Assembly (NCBI GenBank): GCA_028532985.1
Contig: JANCIK010000001.1
Coordinates: 3,658,001 to 3,722,000 of the forward strand
Reading direction: 5' to 3'
Length of the DNA: 64,000 nucleotides
From: Stropharia rugosoannulata
Taxonomy: Eukaryota > Basidiomycota > Agaricomycetes > Agaricales > Strophariaceae
Part shown: positions 34,034 through 47,215 of the stretch, piece by piece
Layout of the letters: every line of letters begins with the position of its first letter
Numbering within the stretch: position 1 is the first letter of the stretch
The notes under the pieces: generated by a model
The model's input: only the letters and a program-made list of their open reading frames with translations
Databases searched by the model: none
What the model was told of the DNA's origin: nothing
Translations under genes and position numbers: made by a program

Positions 34034-37000
34034 CTACAGCGATACCAGATCCAGCTTCCAGTCTCTGACCTTGGACGCGTCCGGCTTGGGCACCCTCTCC
34101 ACCGAACTGATTGCCTTGCGTTTCTCAACCTCCGCCATCCGCGCCGCCCATCCCTCCACCGTGTCTTCCTCCTCTTCTCCCTCCTTCACAGGACGTGCCC
34201 ATATTTCCTCCACCGCCTTCTTCAACTCTGTTTCAAACTCTGCAACATCAGTTTGCAGAGCAAGTCCCTCCGTACGATGTTCTTCCGTGAATTGGAACAG
34301 ATGCGGGAGCAGACTGCGGGCCTCGCCTTGGCACGGAACAAAACTCGATCAGAATTTGCTCCCGTGATGGATAGATTAGGATAGATCCCTCCGCCCATAT
34401 TACTGGAGTCTGGGACGAGGAGCAGGGACTCACCTTGAGAAACAGCGAACCTGTCCACCAACTTGCTCACTGAACGCAGAAGATACTCTTCTTCATCGAC
34501 GGTGCCTTTCCTTCCTGACCCCACCTTCCTTTCCATTTTACGCTTGGATCGCGACGTGCGCCTGAATCAAATTCAGCAAGACCAGATAACCGACATGAAA
34601 CGCAACCGACCGTGAAGACCGTGACGTTGTTGTAGGCGCCACCGTATAGCGCGTAAATGCAGTAGGAGCCATGGATACGTCAGTCATGACGTCCACATTG
34701 GCAAGCGCAGGATTGTCTTCAACGCCATAGAATGCGTCTTCAGGTCTAAATGAGCCAAACGCGCGCAAGGGTGAAAGTAGAGAAAACTCACCAGGCTCCT
34801 CTACCTTCTTGATACGGAGTTCGCGAAGCCTTGCAACCTGCTTTCTTAACTGTTCTCGCATTTCGCCAAGGTCTTCTGATAACTGGGCACGACTTTCTAG
34901 TGAAGCGGGATACACAATTTCCTCTACCAATTGCGGTTCTGAATGCAAACGTATCTGGAAAACGCGCTGTTCAGTTTGTCATTGTACAAAGCCAAAAACC
35001 TGACTCACGATCCTTCGCGCTTCCGAGAACGCATTTCCTTGTACTAGGGCGACCACAGCTGCACGGACGTTTTGCGTGTAATCAAGCAAAACGGTACCAG
35101 CCTCTACATATCGCTTTTTCGACGACAAGTCCTCTTTAATTATAACGGAATTATTTAGTATCTTTGCATCATAGTAGGCATCACACTAACCCGCAACACG
35201 ATATGCCATATCTGCGATTGATTCTTCGTCCATCTCCGCATCTTCTGTCTGAGAAAGCTCGAAAAGTTCTTGCCAGTCCAGGCCCTTCTCGTATGCAATC
35301 ATTGCTTTTGCAGTTCGTTTAGCCTCGACGAAGGCTTTATATCTGTTAGCTTGAAAAAAATGCTTACTACAATCCATACGACTTACCTAAAGCCGCTTGC
35401 CTGAAATCCCTTCTTTCAAAGAGCCAGTCACCATATGCGCTAAGAACATCCTAAAAAGCTCGGTTCTATAACTGCTCTGAAAAACCAATCTATGACTTAC
35501 GTCGTACTGCTCGGTCCCTCTCCAAATTGCCAGAGCAGACTCATAAAGGCGATGTTTTTCAATATACTCGATGGCCTCATCGAAGCGATCTGGTCCTACA
35601 CAATGGAGCAAATTTAACTTTTTGAAACAACATACTGTCATAACGAAGGCATTAAGCACCAACCAGCTAGTCGTAGATTTTTCAAGGCACTTTCATGTCG
35701 CTTTAGATGATCGTCGATTTTGAATCTCTGATAATATTTGTCTAGCGCACGTAATTCTCTCAGGAAGGGGAGGTACTCCCTGGGGTCCTGTGGGAAAAAA
35801 TGTGTTAAAACCAGGCCGCAACTTTGACGACAAAATTAGAAGCAATGTGTGCACCGATGGCATCGTAAATTAAAAGGAGACAAATTTAGAAACTCTTTCG
35901 TTTCGTAAAATAGGCACAATGGTGCGAAGTAGAAGCAATTACAAATCGTACCTTTTGCGCGTGCTGCGCTACCATGATAACCAAGGAGAAGTCGTACATT
36001 CCCAGTGCGGTATCGAAGAGCTGGTTGGCATCAACCAGGAATATGATGTATTTTACAGCGTCTTCCACGATGTCCGGATGAAACTCTAATAGAGACGAGG
36101 TTAGATGACGTACATCAGTGTGCCTAGCACACACGCACCGCGTAAACGAAGCAGCAGTGAGAGCCCAGCCTCGTGGTCCGGCGGCGTCTTCACCACATGG
36201 GCAGTTAATATTGAGTTCACATACTTTGTGAGATCTCTCTTCTCTAGCTCAGCCCGGAAAGCGTCGCAACATTTGCTAATGAAATTAGGTGAATGAGAAC
36301 CACGGCTGCAAATCGTTAGTTAAGGCGTAAGTATATGCGTTTTATTGGACCGCAATACAAAAGGGACTTCACCCAATCAGCGCCAGGAACAGATTCAAAT
36401 GATCAACTTCGGGAATTTGATCTACAAACGAGGGAATACGGTCGCAGAATGCAGACGGATTGTGGTCCACAATCACGTTAAGGTCTATGCGATGCTTACG
36501 ACATGCAAAGAAAGCTTTGCGGTAATTTCCGCTAAAAAAGAGGTGAGAGGTCAGATAATTTCTCAGTAGATACAGTAGCTCACGCGTCAAGATCTTGTTT
36601 CACCACGGCCATGACCAGAGGGCGGGGATTGATTGTTTCAAGATTTCCGCGTGACATTTGCAAGACGAGACTCATGGCGCTCGGAACAGCCACAACGATG
36701 CGAGAACCTCTTTCGACTTTGCGAATTTCCCATTCTGAGGGAGGGGTTTTGACTGAATTCTCCGTTTCCATGAAGACTGCAGAAAGGGAGGTGACGGGGG
36801 CAAATATCGCCTCATGCGTATTTGTAGTGAAGATAATAAAATCTGATGCAATAGTGAACGACGTTGTATTTGCAGACAAAATACGCGCCTCTTCGTCAGA
36901 CCGCGACGCATATAGTTTTCCAGATTTGGCGAGTCCAATAAACAGGCTCTCTTCTCCATTTTGTTCTAGCACGGTGACCTTGTATGTATGAATGCAGAAA

Positions 37001-39345
37001 TCGGAAAATCGTGCGATGGGGAGGGGGATTTCTTCCTCCGGTGAGTCTATAGAACATATAAGATGAAGAACAGACAAGCAAGACAAGTAGATACGCACAA
37101 GTGAATATTTCGCCGTCCGGGCCCTGATATGTGTCCGTGACCGATCCACTAAGGAGACGGCAATTGCGGTACGGAAGTTCGAACTCGGTGGTTGAACTGG
37201 TGTTACCCCCCGTAATAGTTAAAACGTTTACGGTATCCCTCGCATTCGTTGATTCTGTACCTAGTGTGGTGATAGAGTACACACTGCCTGCTGAGTCGTA
37301 CTTCAAAGCCAGCTGTCTCCAATGCAATAAAGGCTTGTCCCCGACACTGCCAGCCCAAAGTTTCGTTGGGTTTAGTATCTTTGTCGGTCCAGGATGTAGT
37401 CGCATCTGTAAATCCCAAATCTCGACGTAGCCATGCTCCCAGAGTAATCCCAGCGCGTCATTTTCAGGACAGAAGGTCATGTATATTGGACTTCTAGCAG
37501 CAACATTTGAGGGGAACGTCGGTGGCGAAACAGCGAGTTGGTGAGATGACATCGGGGGAGGAACATTCTGTGAACGGAATGGGGTCAACAGGATTTGTGC
37601 TGGCGTGCATATATCAAATCACTGCTGCTAACACCAAACGAGAGTAATTAACGCACAACCGTCGAGAACAGCTACTGCTCCTGAGTCATTTGGCGGGGGA
37701 GCGATTGAATGAAATGTATCCCAAGAATACATTCTTTGGATAATGTTGGCTGAAAGATATTAGGGACGGTAGGATTTTTGGATGAGGAAGGATAGAAAAT
37801 ACATACTAGCCGTTGTGAGTGTCAGATGTAAAGCCAATTCCGGGTGCCATATGAGTGATGTAAATCGTCCTGGACTTGAAGGGGAACTTGTTGGAGCGAC
37901 AACTTCATGTTTTAGGTACCTGATAAAGCATAAGATAGTCCTTAATTATGCAATTTATAACCTACCAGTGGTAGTTCCCTGTCGTCCAAAATTGTACTAT
38001 AACAAAGACGGGCACATTTAACGAGCGTATGTTTGAGAGGAAAAAGGACTCGCCAACATCTCCCAATTCCCCTTCAATCCAGACAGCCAATACATTGGAA
38101 TCCGAGTTCCATGCCAGTTCCCGCACTTTGTATCCACACTTCCGCTCACTCGCCTGATGGGCTGCGTCGGCAGGGCCCTTCACAGAGATTTCATCCGCGC
38201 GTAGATTGAACTCCCCATGCCTTAAGCCATTTCGTTCAAAAAATACCACATCGTGCCGTCCCGCAGGTCCTGCACCACCGCCTTCAAAACCAAAACGCTG
38301 AGTACTCATGATGAGATTCCCAGACGGCCGCCACACAATAGGATGTTCGAGCCCAGCGACGTCTTCTGCCGTTGATTGCAGCACACCGCCGCGGTCGTAC
38401 ACGCGCAGTGTACGACGGCGTGGACCTGCTCCGGGGTCGTCGAGCGAGAGGACTGAGACGACAAAAAATGCGCCGTCGCCGCGCCAGGAGATCCGTGGAA
38501 GTGCGTCGTCATCTGGGCTCATTCCAACTATGCCTTTGGGTGTCGCTTGCGCAGCGGTCTTCCCCAGGGAGCCGTGGAACTGCGTCTGCTTCGAACCCCA
38601 ACCAACATTGATAGGCGCGTCTATAAAAACATTTTCAGTTTTGGAAGGTATTAGAGGAAGGAAACTGAATGACAAACCCTCGCCAAATTCCTCGACATAT
38701 ATTGGTTTCTCAGAGAGGACATCGAAGGTGGACGTAAGGATGATAAGTTTGCGCTCGCCTTGCAAATGATTTCCAGTTAACGAGCGTAGCTCTAGCCAAT
38801 TACTGTCTTACCTGTGACAATCGCAACGACGGATTCATCAGGATTCCAAGATGCTGCCAGAATCCCAGACTCAAATGTTCCCTCTACTTCAAACTGGATG
38901 ACTCAGTATTGTGGTTTTGAGCTTGGAGGATTACCGTTGATATGCACGTACTGGGCCGTCCTCTTCTACCGGAGCCACGATTACATCTCCACTGCGCATT
39001 ATTGCACATATTTTTCTCGTCTCCGCCATAAACCGCAAAGTGACAGTCTGCTGTAGAAATTGTCCATTAGATGATGCTATTGTCTGAAATTTTGCAGCTA
39101 GAGAAGGAGAAGACTGCAATAATATCAGCAGACTGAAAGCGTAGTAGAATCCAAGGACGAACGGGTGGTCTGCTGAAGCCCTCAGACTGGTCTATCTTCC
39201 ATAATTCTACCTCTACTTCCCCGTCAAGATTGTGCGCCTCGGATGCAGCATAGATCACATTTTCGTCGAGATCAAAAGTCGCCGCAGTGATTTTTTTTAA
39301 TGGTACTCGAGACTCCCATGATGATATAAGAGTGAGATTGCGCAT
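34034..39345 (-). CDS. Elongator complex subunit 1
   Basis: Scaffold subunit of Elongator (yeast Elp1/Iki3, human IKAP), which is needed for cm5/mcm5-type modification of wobble uridine in tRNAs. ATG 39345 (MRNLTLISSWESRVPL) matches the family start. Two N-terminal WD propellers occupy roughly the 5' half (for example ISWRGDGAFFVVS...RTLRVYDRGGVLQST near 38430, VWRPSGNLI near 38330, ELAWNSDSNVLAVW near 38080). TPR-like helical repeats occupy the second half (DRFDEAIEYIEKHRLYESALAIW near 35560, YKAFVEAKRTAKAMIAYEKGLDWQELFELS near 35280). A basic patch (KRSKRKMERKVGSGRKGT near 34510) precedes EEEYLLRSVSKLVDRF, corresponding to the tRNA-binding basic region of Elp1. Ends with DWKLDLVSL at 34034. 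At least a dozen introns. Confidence 0.93.
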
Positions 39346-39554
39346 AATTTATCTGATGAAGAAAAAGGACAAGCCGGTGGCATACAAGTCTCGGTTGTCG
39401 GACGCGATGATCAAGAGATTTAATAGGCGATGTTTGTCTTCCTGTCTATTGCCAAACTTGTCCGGTAATTTAGCACTGGCTCTTGGCAAGTTTCTGTTCT
39501 GCTCATCAATCCATATTCATTCCACCCTTGTTGGTCATATCCACTGATAGTGAC
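39346..39554. promoter_or_regulatory. Divergent promoter between Elp1 and Efg1
   Basis: 209 nt separate the two ATG codons. It contains GCGATGA at 39404-39410 and GCGATG at 39427-39432, which resemble the PAC element (GCGATGAG) found upstream of ribosome-biogenesis genes in yeast. The match is short and could be chance. Confidence 0.4.
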
Positions 39555-40458
39555 ATGGCCCCTACACGAGGCCGTGATAACGCTCAGACTGCTCAAGCAT
39601 CGTCATCATCCAAACCAAAGACAAAACGAAACTACCAACGGCATGGTAATCAAGAACCTGATTCTAACAATGCACCCGGCGTCCAGAAAATAAAAGCTGC
39701 GCTGAGGCAGACCCGAAGATTGCTCGCAAAGGTCCACTAATTCATGTTTATGATTCCACATCTTAACCAATCGTATTTGCCTAGGACAAGCTGGCAGCTG
39801 ATGTGCGTGTGGAGACAGAGCGTAGGCAGAAGGCCTTGGAGGCAGAGCTACAACAGGCGGAACTGTCAAGAAAGGAACGCACGCTTGCGCTACGGTATCA
39901 TAAGATAAAGTTCTTTGGTGAGTCAAACTGCTGTAATACCATCGCTTTCGTTGACAATTGAATCGTGTAGAACGGCAAAAAGTAACTCGCAAGCTCAAGC
40001 AGGTCAAGAAAGTGGCCGACTCAGCGAGTAGTGATTCAGCAAAGAAGCAGGCGTTATCTGAACTTTATGATCTGAGGGTGGACTTGAATTACATCTTCGT
40101 ACGTTTGTCGTAAGTTGAGCAAAGAGCATAACTCATGTCCGCTTAGCACTATCCTAAGATGAAAAAATATATTTCACTATTCCCACCTGAAGTTCGAAAG
40201 GGAGAGACACCATCCTCAGCATCATTAGAAGAAATGGCAAAAACTAATGCAGAGCGCGACGAGATTAGAAAGTGGATACGCGAGCAAATGGAAAGCGGCG
40301 AGTTGCCTTCAGAACCGGAGGTAGACACGGCCCAAAAGAGTAAAGGAACGAAACACTCGCAAAAATGGCCAGGAGAGACGCCATCATCCCATATGTATGA
40401 TTCTAAGATGGAAGCTGAGGACGAAGCAGAGGATGATTTCTTTGGAGAAGACGACTAA
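39555..40458 (+). CDS. EFG1: rRNA-processing protein Efg1
   Basis: Nucleolar protein required for early 18S rRNA maturation in the small-subunit processome. ATG 39555 (MAPTRGRDNAQ). A basic N-terminus (SKPKTKRNYQRHG) is followed by GVQKIKAALRQTRRLLAK, then after an intron DKLAADVRVETERRQKALEAELQQAELSRKERTLALRYHKIKFFE, then RQKVTRKLKQVKK, LYDLRVDLNYIFHYPKMKKYISLFPPEV and an acidic tail (EAEDEAEDDFFGEDD). This order, with the coiled-coil ERR...KERxxALRYHKIKFFERQKVxRKxK segment and the HYPK...YISLF motif, is the Efg1 family pattern. Stop TAA 40456-40458. About three introns. Shares a 209-nt divergent promoter with Elp1. Confidence 0.9.
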
Positions 40459-40591
40459 CTACTACCCCTTCTTACATGTACTTTAACAGAGGAAAAACGA
40501 AGTACACTTTCGCAGTCCGGTAATTCATAACTCTAGTCAAACAAATTCGCCCTCCAAATTTGACAAATATAGTCACGCTCAAAGGTAGTGT

Positions 40592-43500
40592 TTATACGGA
40601 CATATGAGTACCAGCTACAGCTCCGCAGATCCCGTATAGCATCTCCTTGTCAGAGCTGTTGTCCACGAGGGATTTGAACAGCCCTTTCTGGGACTCAAGA
40701 AGAGCTTTCGGCGAGTCAAATTCTGCCTAGATAATAAAGTCGAAGGTCAGATATGTGAAGTGCTTCGAGAGTTAGCCCAATATAACGTACTATACGACCA
40801 TCATCAAGAACCATCTGTGTAATTCAAGCAATCAGTTTACTTCGGTTTATTACAATGGAAAGGTTAGATCTTACAATCCTGTCAGCATCCATGATGGTCT
40901 GCAGTCGATGTGCGACTGTGATTACGGTCACGGATGGATCAAGTTTATGTCGAAGCGTAGTTTGTATCACCGCATCCGTTTTGTGATCTGCCACAACATT
41001 TGGTAAAATTACTTGACCAAATCAAAAGGACGCATACCTATGGCCGATGTCGCTAAATGTTCCAAAAAAGATATAGTCATCATTCGAGTGCCAATAGCAT
41101 ATTTCTAGCATGTGAAGACAAACCTTCGTCCAAGATTAATAGCTTACTTCGTCGAATCATCGCACGAGCAAGAGCAAGGACCTGTCGTTCACCAACAGAT
41201 AGGTTACCCCCAGCCGAGGCTATGTTACTGTCCAGAGTGATTCTTGCTTCGCCTAATTCGTCCTTTAATTCATATAATCCGGCGGCGCGTAATGCATCAT
41301 TCAATTCAGCATCATCGTACTGTTCAAATGGGTCAAGATTGTGTCGCAATGTTCCTGTGTTGCCACACTCAATCATTATCTGATCTCTGTCGATATATTT
41401 TCAGACTCACCACTAATTAACTCCGGCTATGGAAAGTACAGTGAACATGTTGAATGCATTTCCCAAACATGGCGATCAAACTTACCGTTTGCGGGATGAT
41501 AGTAATGTTTGACCGCAAGTCTTCCAGATTAACCTTGCTTGTTTCAATCCCATCATAGTAGACATTGCCTTCCGTGATAATTAAGCGTAACAAGGCCAGT
41601 GTCAGGGAGCTCTGTGGGAAGTTTGTTAACGCTTGATCTCTAGGTTATACTGCAAAGTTGGAAGCTTGCCTTCCCGCTCCCTGTCCTGCCAACTGATAGT
41701 ACAAAGTGAGTAATAAAGTAGATGCGAAAATTATATATCTTACCTATTCCTACCCGTTCCCCAGACTTTACCCTGAACGAGACACCATGTAGTACAGCAG
41801 GACCGTCCTAAATAAGCCCATGAATAAAATGATTACTACATTGTGTCGCATAGTGATATGTACTTTCGAATAACGGGCAGTGAGATTTTCGACAACCAAA
41901 TCCCCACTGGTGGGCCATGCTGCAGGAGGTTTACGTGACTCTATGGCTTTTTCTTCGTGATCAATATCGAGATATCCTTGAATGCGCTCAAGACTGTCAA
42001 AAAGGAGTTTTAGCCGACAATGTAGCCCAAGGCGCCATTTGTTCTTATAGAAATTACCTATTAGCCTCAACTTCGAAATCGTTGAAGAACCTGACCAAAT
42101 ATAAGAGTGTCGTGCAGAGCTCTGCTGTCATATTCAAAGAGAAACCCGTGTTAGAAGAGCCGATGGATCTCCCGTACACCAAATAGGCTGCCAGGCCCGC
42201 GCTAAACGCGCCACCAAGTACGTCGATGCGTACCCCTACCCAACGATTCAAGTTATAAGTAATACGGTTGATTCGAATATATTTGTCGATGTGGTCCATC
42301 GATTCCTCCTTCAACCTTGACTGAGCGCCATATGCTCGAACAGACACTAGAACAAACCATGAGCGAGCTTGATCGAGCACAGCAGACAGAAGATATATAC
42401 GGACCAATGCCTGAAATCGCAGCGCTGAGGTTAGAAAGGACTGGAGCTCGGGCATTACTGTAATCTTTGTCATATGTCTTGCGCCTTTGTTCGAACATAA
42501 AGTAAAAAGACAATACCTTTTCTCCCTCGTAGTAGAAAGCTGAGCTTTGACATACATGCTCCCAATGTAGAACCCAAACACAGCAATGACCATGGCGGGA
42601 GCAACAAAGACAGGTGTGAAGATAAACACAATGGTCAAGCTAGAGAACAGAGTGATGACCAGGGAGACTAATCCATGGAACTCCTGTGGCAAAGGGCCGT
42701 CGAGTGATTGAATATCTTTTGTGAATCGTGTTATTATTCTAGCTGTAGGAGTTTCATCCAGCCATCTATAACAGTCGCTGTTAGTAGCTTCATCGTGGTT
42801 GTAACATCAAAGTCTTACCGAAGAGTACTTCCGAGAACAGAATCTACGAGTAGCTTATTGATCATTCTTGACGCGCTTATTGTTCCGGATATGAAGTAAA
42901 TATAGGAAAGCCTTGAGACCAGAATAAACAACACAATGATACAGGCATAGGCAGAGCAGTAGCTGATAACTCTGTTAGCCTCGTGGGGTAGAAGTGATAA
43001 CAAGGAGAGAACAACATACTATGACACATTGACCTCGGATTTTTCGTGTGTTTCGTACTGTGAGCCCCAGTAGCCCAGGAACCATTTCTGGAAAGCAAAT
43101 ATGACATTTCCAAGAATGAAGGTCGAAAGCCATATTGTGAGGAACAGAACTGGACGGCCATCACCCAGTGCAGTAAAGAAAAGTTTCAAAGATTTGATAG
43201 TAACATGTCCGCTGACAATTTCCTCGGACAGGGTAAGGCGGCCGTTTCCTTGACCCTCCCTTTTAAGAGAGGCATCAGGATCTATGTCCGCGTCTAATTC
43301 ATCTGTTTGCTGGAGCGTTTCTTGGGTGAGAGCGGGATCCAAAGCCAGTGTATCCACATCATTAGCCTGACTCGTAATCTTTCCATCTCGTCCAATTGAC
43401 ACCACGAACTGGGAAATTGGCAGCACCAAGCTCAGGTTATGCGTCTGCATACAAAAAGAAAAAGAAAAAAAGATTAATGTATTCCAGAAAGTGCCAAATA

Positions 43501-46500
43501 ACACTCACCACCAAGATCACCGTACGATCTTTCACTAGATTCCCTTGGAAACATCTGTTAACGATAGTGGCCGATCTAATCGTAGTGGGTTAAATATGCG
43601 GATTGATTCGATGCGATCACTGATACTTACGTATGAACATCCAGTGCTGCAAGGATATCATCAAGGAGTATTATCTTTGCAGGGGAATAAATTGCACGGG
43701 CCAGTGTAAGGCGAGCCTTTTGTCCTCCACTAGTTCACCCAGTCAGTTAAAGAAGGAGCTTAATAGCGCCCATGCGGTACCTTAGCGTGAGTCCCTTCTC
43801 ACCGACTTCAGTGTTGTCCCCAGCTTCAAATAGTTCTAGATCCCGTTCTAAGGCACACTGCGCAATTACTGCATTGAAAATTTAGTGATAGATATATCGT
43901 AACGGCGACGCACAGACCTTGCTTGTAGCGGGCTTCGTCGTAGGGAGACCCAAAGAGAATATTATCACGTATTGTTTTGTTCTGTACCCATGACTCCTGA
44001 GCAGCATATGCTATGCCTCCATCTCGTGGAAGGTTGAACCACGATTCTTCGTCTCCTTTCATGAAATGCATCTCCCCTTTACAAAGTTCAGTGAATATAT
44101 GATAATGGAAGTAGTATACCAACCCAGTAAGGCCATAAGAATCGACGTCTTCCCCGAACCCCTACATTGTCGTGAGCTTGGAATATTCAGAAATAACGAG
44201 AGATATGTCTTACGTGGGACCAACGATTAGGTTAATACAATTGCGCTTAAAAAATAACTCTCCGTTGATACGGAGTCTGAAAGGTCGGGATCCCTTGATA
44301 TTTTTTGAAGAGTTTAACGACCACACAAATGATGCATCCTTGAAACCGATAACTTCTTCATTGGCGATAGCAGGTTTCTCAGGTGCATCTTCTGTGAACG
44401 AGTCGAGCAGCTCCGTATTATTGAAAAATTCATTGAAGCGGTCCAGTGAAACTTTGGCTACAAGCACATACATCGGAATGAGACGTCAAAACAAACTCAA
44501 ACGAATGATAAAATTTGTACCTTGAGTTACGTCGGCAATTTGCCAAGATATATCAAACAGTTGTGAACGTAGCATATCGAAAATGGTCAGGCTTGAGAAA
44601 ATTACGGATGCTGTGGAGTATGTAACACTATTAACGCAATCCACAGACAAAAGGCACGCCACTCACGAGTTAATTCCTGCTTCATAATTGCGGTATATGT
44701 AATATAAGTCGCCAACATAGAAATTGTTGGAATTAACGAGCTGCGAAAAGAGATGTCCGAAGTCAATTAATAGAAACATGCGGGTTAATCATATCTTACT
44801 TCATCATGCCCATAATGGATCGGAGGACCTAGAAGGGATCAAAATCGACCTGTGAAGAGGCACTTTATACTACCTACTTTTAACCACCATATAGATAACA
44901 GTTCATCGTCTCGAGCAGCTTGTATTCTGTTGAGCATCTTGGTTTCCCACCCAAATAACTTAACCATCCTGAGAACATTGACGACTGAGGCATTGATTAG
45001 TGCACGTAGACTAATGACGCAGGAAGCTGCGCACCTTCTGAGATAATTTGAATTCGTTTGTCGGACTAACAGTTTACAGTGAGATGATGTGTAGTGTAAC
45101 AACTAGTATCGCACCTTCTCCATTTTAGCCTTTTGGTAATCTTGGATGAGCTTCGTTATGTAACCCGGAACCGGAAAGAGGACAACCAAGCATCCAATCC
45201 CGACTAGCGAACTGGGCAAACATCAGTGACAAAAAGAGTCAACAGTGAACAGGAGCTACCTCCATCCCAACAGCTTGTACAAAAAGAAAGTGCCGATGGT
45301 AATCTGGGTTGGAGTACCGATAACTGGAATGCGAATTGAATATGGTCATGCAAGACAGGAGCACTAGTCACACGTACCTGCGTAGAGGCAATTTCTAGCA
45401 TCAGTGATATTTTGCAGATCAGCAGTGACAAAATTGTTGATTTTGCCAACGAGATTTGACGTCGCCACTTTTTTCGTATCTTTGACACTGGATGCAGTAG
45501 AAGTGCTTCCAGGGGTCGAATCGGCGATTGAAGGCGCAGGGGACTTCCCTTTCTTAGACGTCGATCCACTTGCGTTGACTGTTGAGTCTTCAGATACATT
45601 TGCTTCGGAGACATCGTCCTCAGTTGCACCAGCGGCATCATTATCTGCCCGAGTTTCCGGCTCGTCATCCTGCACTTCTGCTGCGAAGCGGATGCGTAAG
45701 CTATGTTCAAATACAAGAGCCGTTAAAATGGCTTCAACGTGAGTCAATACTCGTGTTCCTAGGAAGATATAGTACTGGAAGGAGGTCATCTGAACCAATG
45801 GACCGCATAGCAGAGCTAAAATCCAAAACCACGGCCGCACTTTGTCCGTCCCAGAGCCGTTTTCTAGATAGCTAAGTAGAGAGAATTAAGGACACGGCAA
45901 TTGTTAATTTCGGTTGTAGGACTCACCTTAGTATGTGGTATATGCTAATTGGATTAATGAATTCTGCAAGGCACATGACAGATATAGCGAGGGCCATGTA
46001 GATGTAGTCCAACCCTACAACACAATTAACATATATAAAGATCCCTTGTGATGAAAAGCTCACGAAGAGTTCGGAAAAGTCCAAAAAATATGTGCCTCTT
46101 TCTTTTCTTCTGGAACGGATCCATGTGCTGTTGGACTGGGTTCAGCGTACTAAACATGGCTCCAGTCCGCTACTAAACGCACGGGGAACGCATTTTTCGC
46201 AAGATTTCTCGAAGCATCAGTATCCGCCAAGGGAGGGAGCTGTTCGGCACTGAGATGGTCCGTTTTCTGAGCCGCGAGGATGACAGGAGTGATATAACTG
46301 TAAGTAATAAATGAAATGAGAGAGCAGGTTAACTCTGGATTGGGTATTGGCATTGGATTCTACAACCGGTAGTGTATCAGATAGTTTTTGAAGGTGACAG
46401 AGTACACAAACAGACCTTGGGGTCCACAGGAACATAACGGTTTGGAATGAACAGTGGAATCACTAACGCAGTCACGAGTAAGGTGCCAATCTTCGCCCAG

Positions 46501-47215
46501 AGTAGGTAGCTTTCATGGGCATCTTTCGGTGTTTCAATGTAGGTCGCGTATGGCCAAATATCCCGATAAATGTACACCAATAGAGAGACAACCAATACCA
46601 GGATATTGCTTCTCGTGCCATATTTTGAAGGCTTAACCATGCACACGGCACATAGGGACCAAAAGACGGAGTAAAACTGCCAAAATAATAAATATTAGAT
46701 GCGGCATGGATTAATGAAGGGATGCTAGCTACATAAGTGATCGTCATGAACGTTTCTGGGTATTGAAAAGAGAAGTACTCCGGCGAAATTGCTTGGTTGA
46801 AACGGCGTGAGGTAGCGAGAGACAGAGAAAACAAGGTTAAGCATCCAGCTAGACGTGTTAATTCATAGCAGTAGATGACCCGTCCGCCGTGTCTCTTCGC
46901 TCTGGTTTGTATGGCCCGAAGGAGTGAGTGCGGCGCATGGGCAGTCGAATCTTCTTCCGTAATCACCGAATCGTGGTCTTCCTGGGATCGACGGTAGAGT
47001 TCGAATAGCATATAAGCGCCATGGGTGATGCCAAGGAAGACTGCTAGACAAAACGGTATGATCAATGTATCCTTTGGAAGTCTGAGGAACAGCATTTAGC
47101 ATAGTTGCAGGCAAGGCTACTACGCATTCGAATAGGCTTACTTGAATTCTCCCCAGCCAACGCTCTCGAGTCCCCTTTCAAATAGCCTAACTGTAACACC
47201 AAAAGGGTACTCCAT
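40592..47215 (-). CDS. Full-length ABCC (MRP/Ybt1-like) transporter
   Basis: Multidrug-resistance-associated ABC transporter with a TMD0-type N-terminus, likely a plasma or vacuolar membrane pump for organic anions, conjugates or drugs. Start at ATG 47215 ([12 protein letters not shown]). The N-terminal membrane part runs from about 47100 to 46000. The first TMD contains an acidic, Ser/Ala-rich insert near 45500-45690. NBD1: Walker [17 protein letters not shown] near 44130-44215 (split by an intron), signature [16 protein letters not shown] near 43730-43810, Walker [17 protein letters not shown] near 43640-43680 with Asp instead of the catalytic Glu, which is normal for ABCC NBD1. The second TMD covers 43500-42050. 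NBD2: [10 protein letters not shown] near 41890, Walker A GRTGSGK near 41670-41700, [16 protein letters not shown] near 41170-41215, LLILDE near 41120. The tail [17 protein letters not shown] ends at 40592. More than 20 introns; some exons are inferred. Confidence 0.9.
41612..41669 (-). other. Probable GC-AG intron in ABCC NBD2
   Basis: On the minus strand the exon ends ...GGGAGCGGGAAG, followed by GCAAGC and 58 nt later CCCACAG, then AGCTCCCTGACACTGGCC. Splicing at GC...AG restores [17 protein letters not shown] exactly. No GT donor is available nearby that keeps the Walker A motif. Confidence 0.7.

Noticed and set aside
40592..47215. Two adjacent half-size ABC transporters rather than one full-length gene
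   Set aside because: NBD1 flows through a linker into the second TMD on the same strand with no promoter-sized gap, and the order TMD0-TMD1-NBD1-TMD2-NBD2 is the ABCC pattern.
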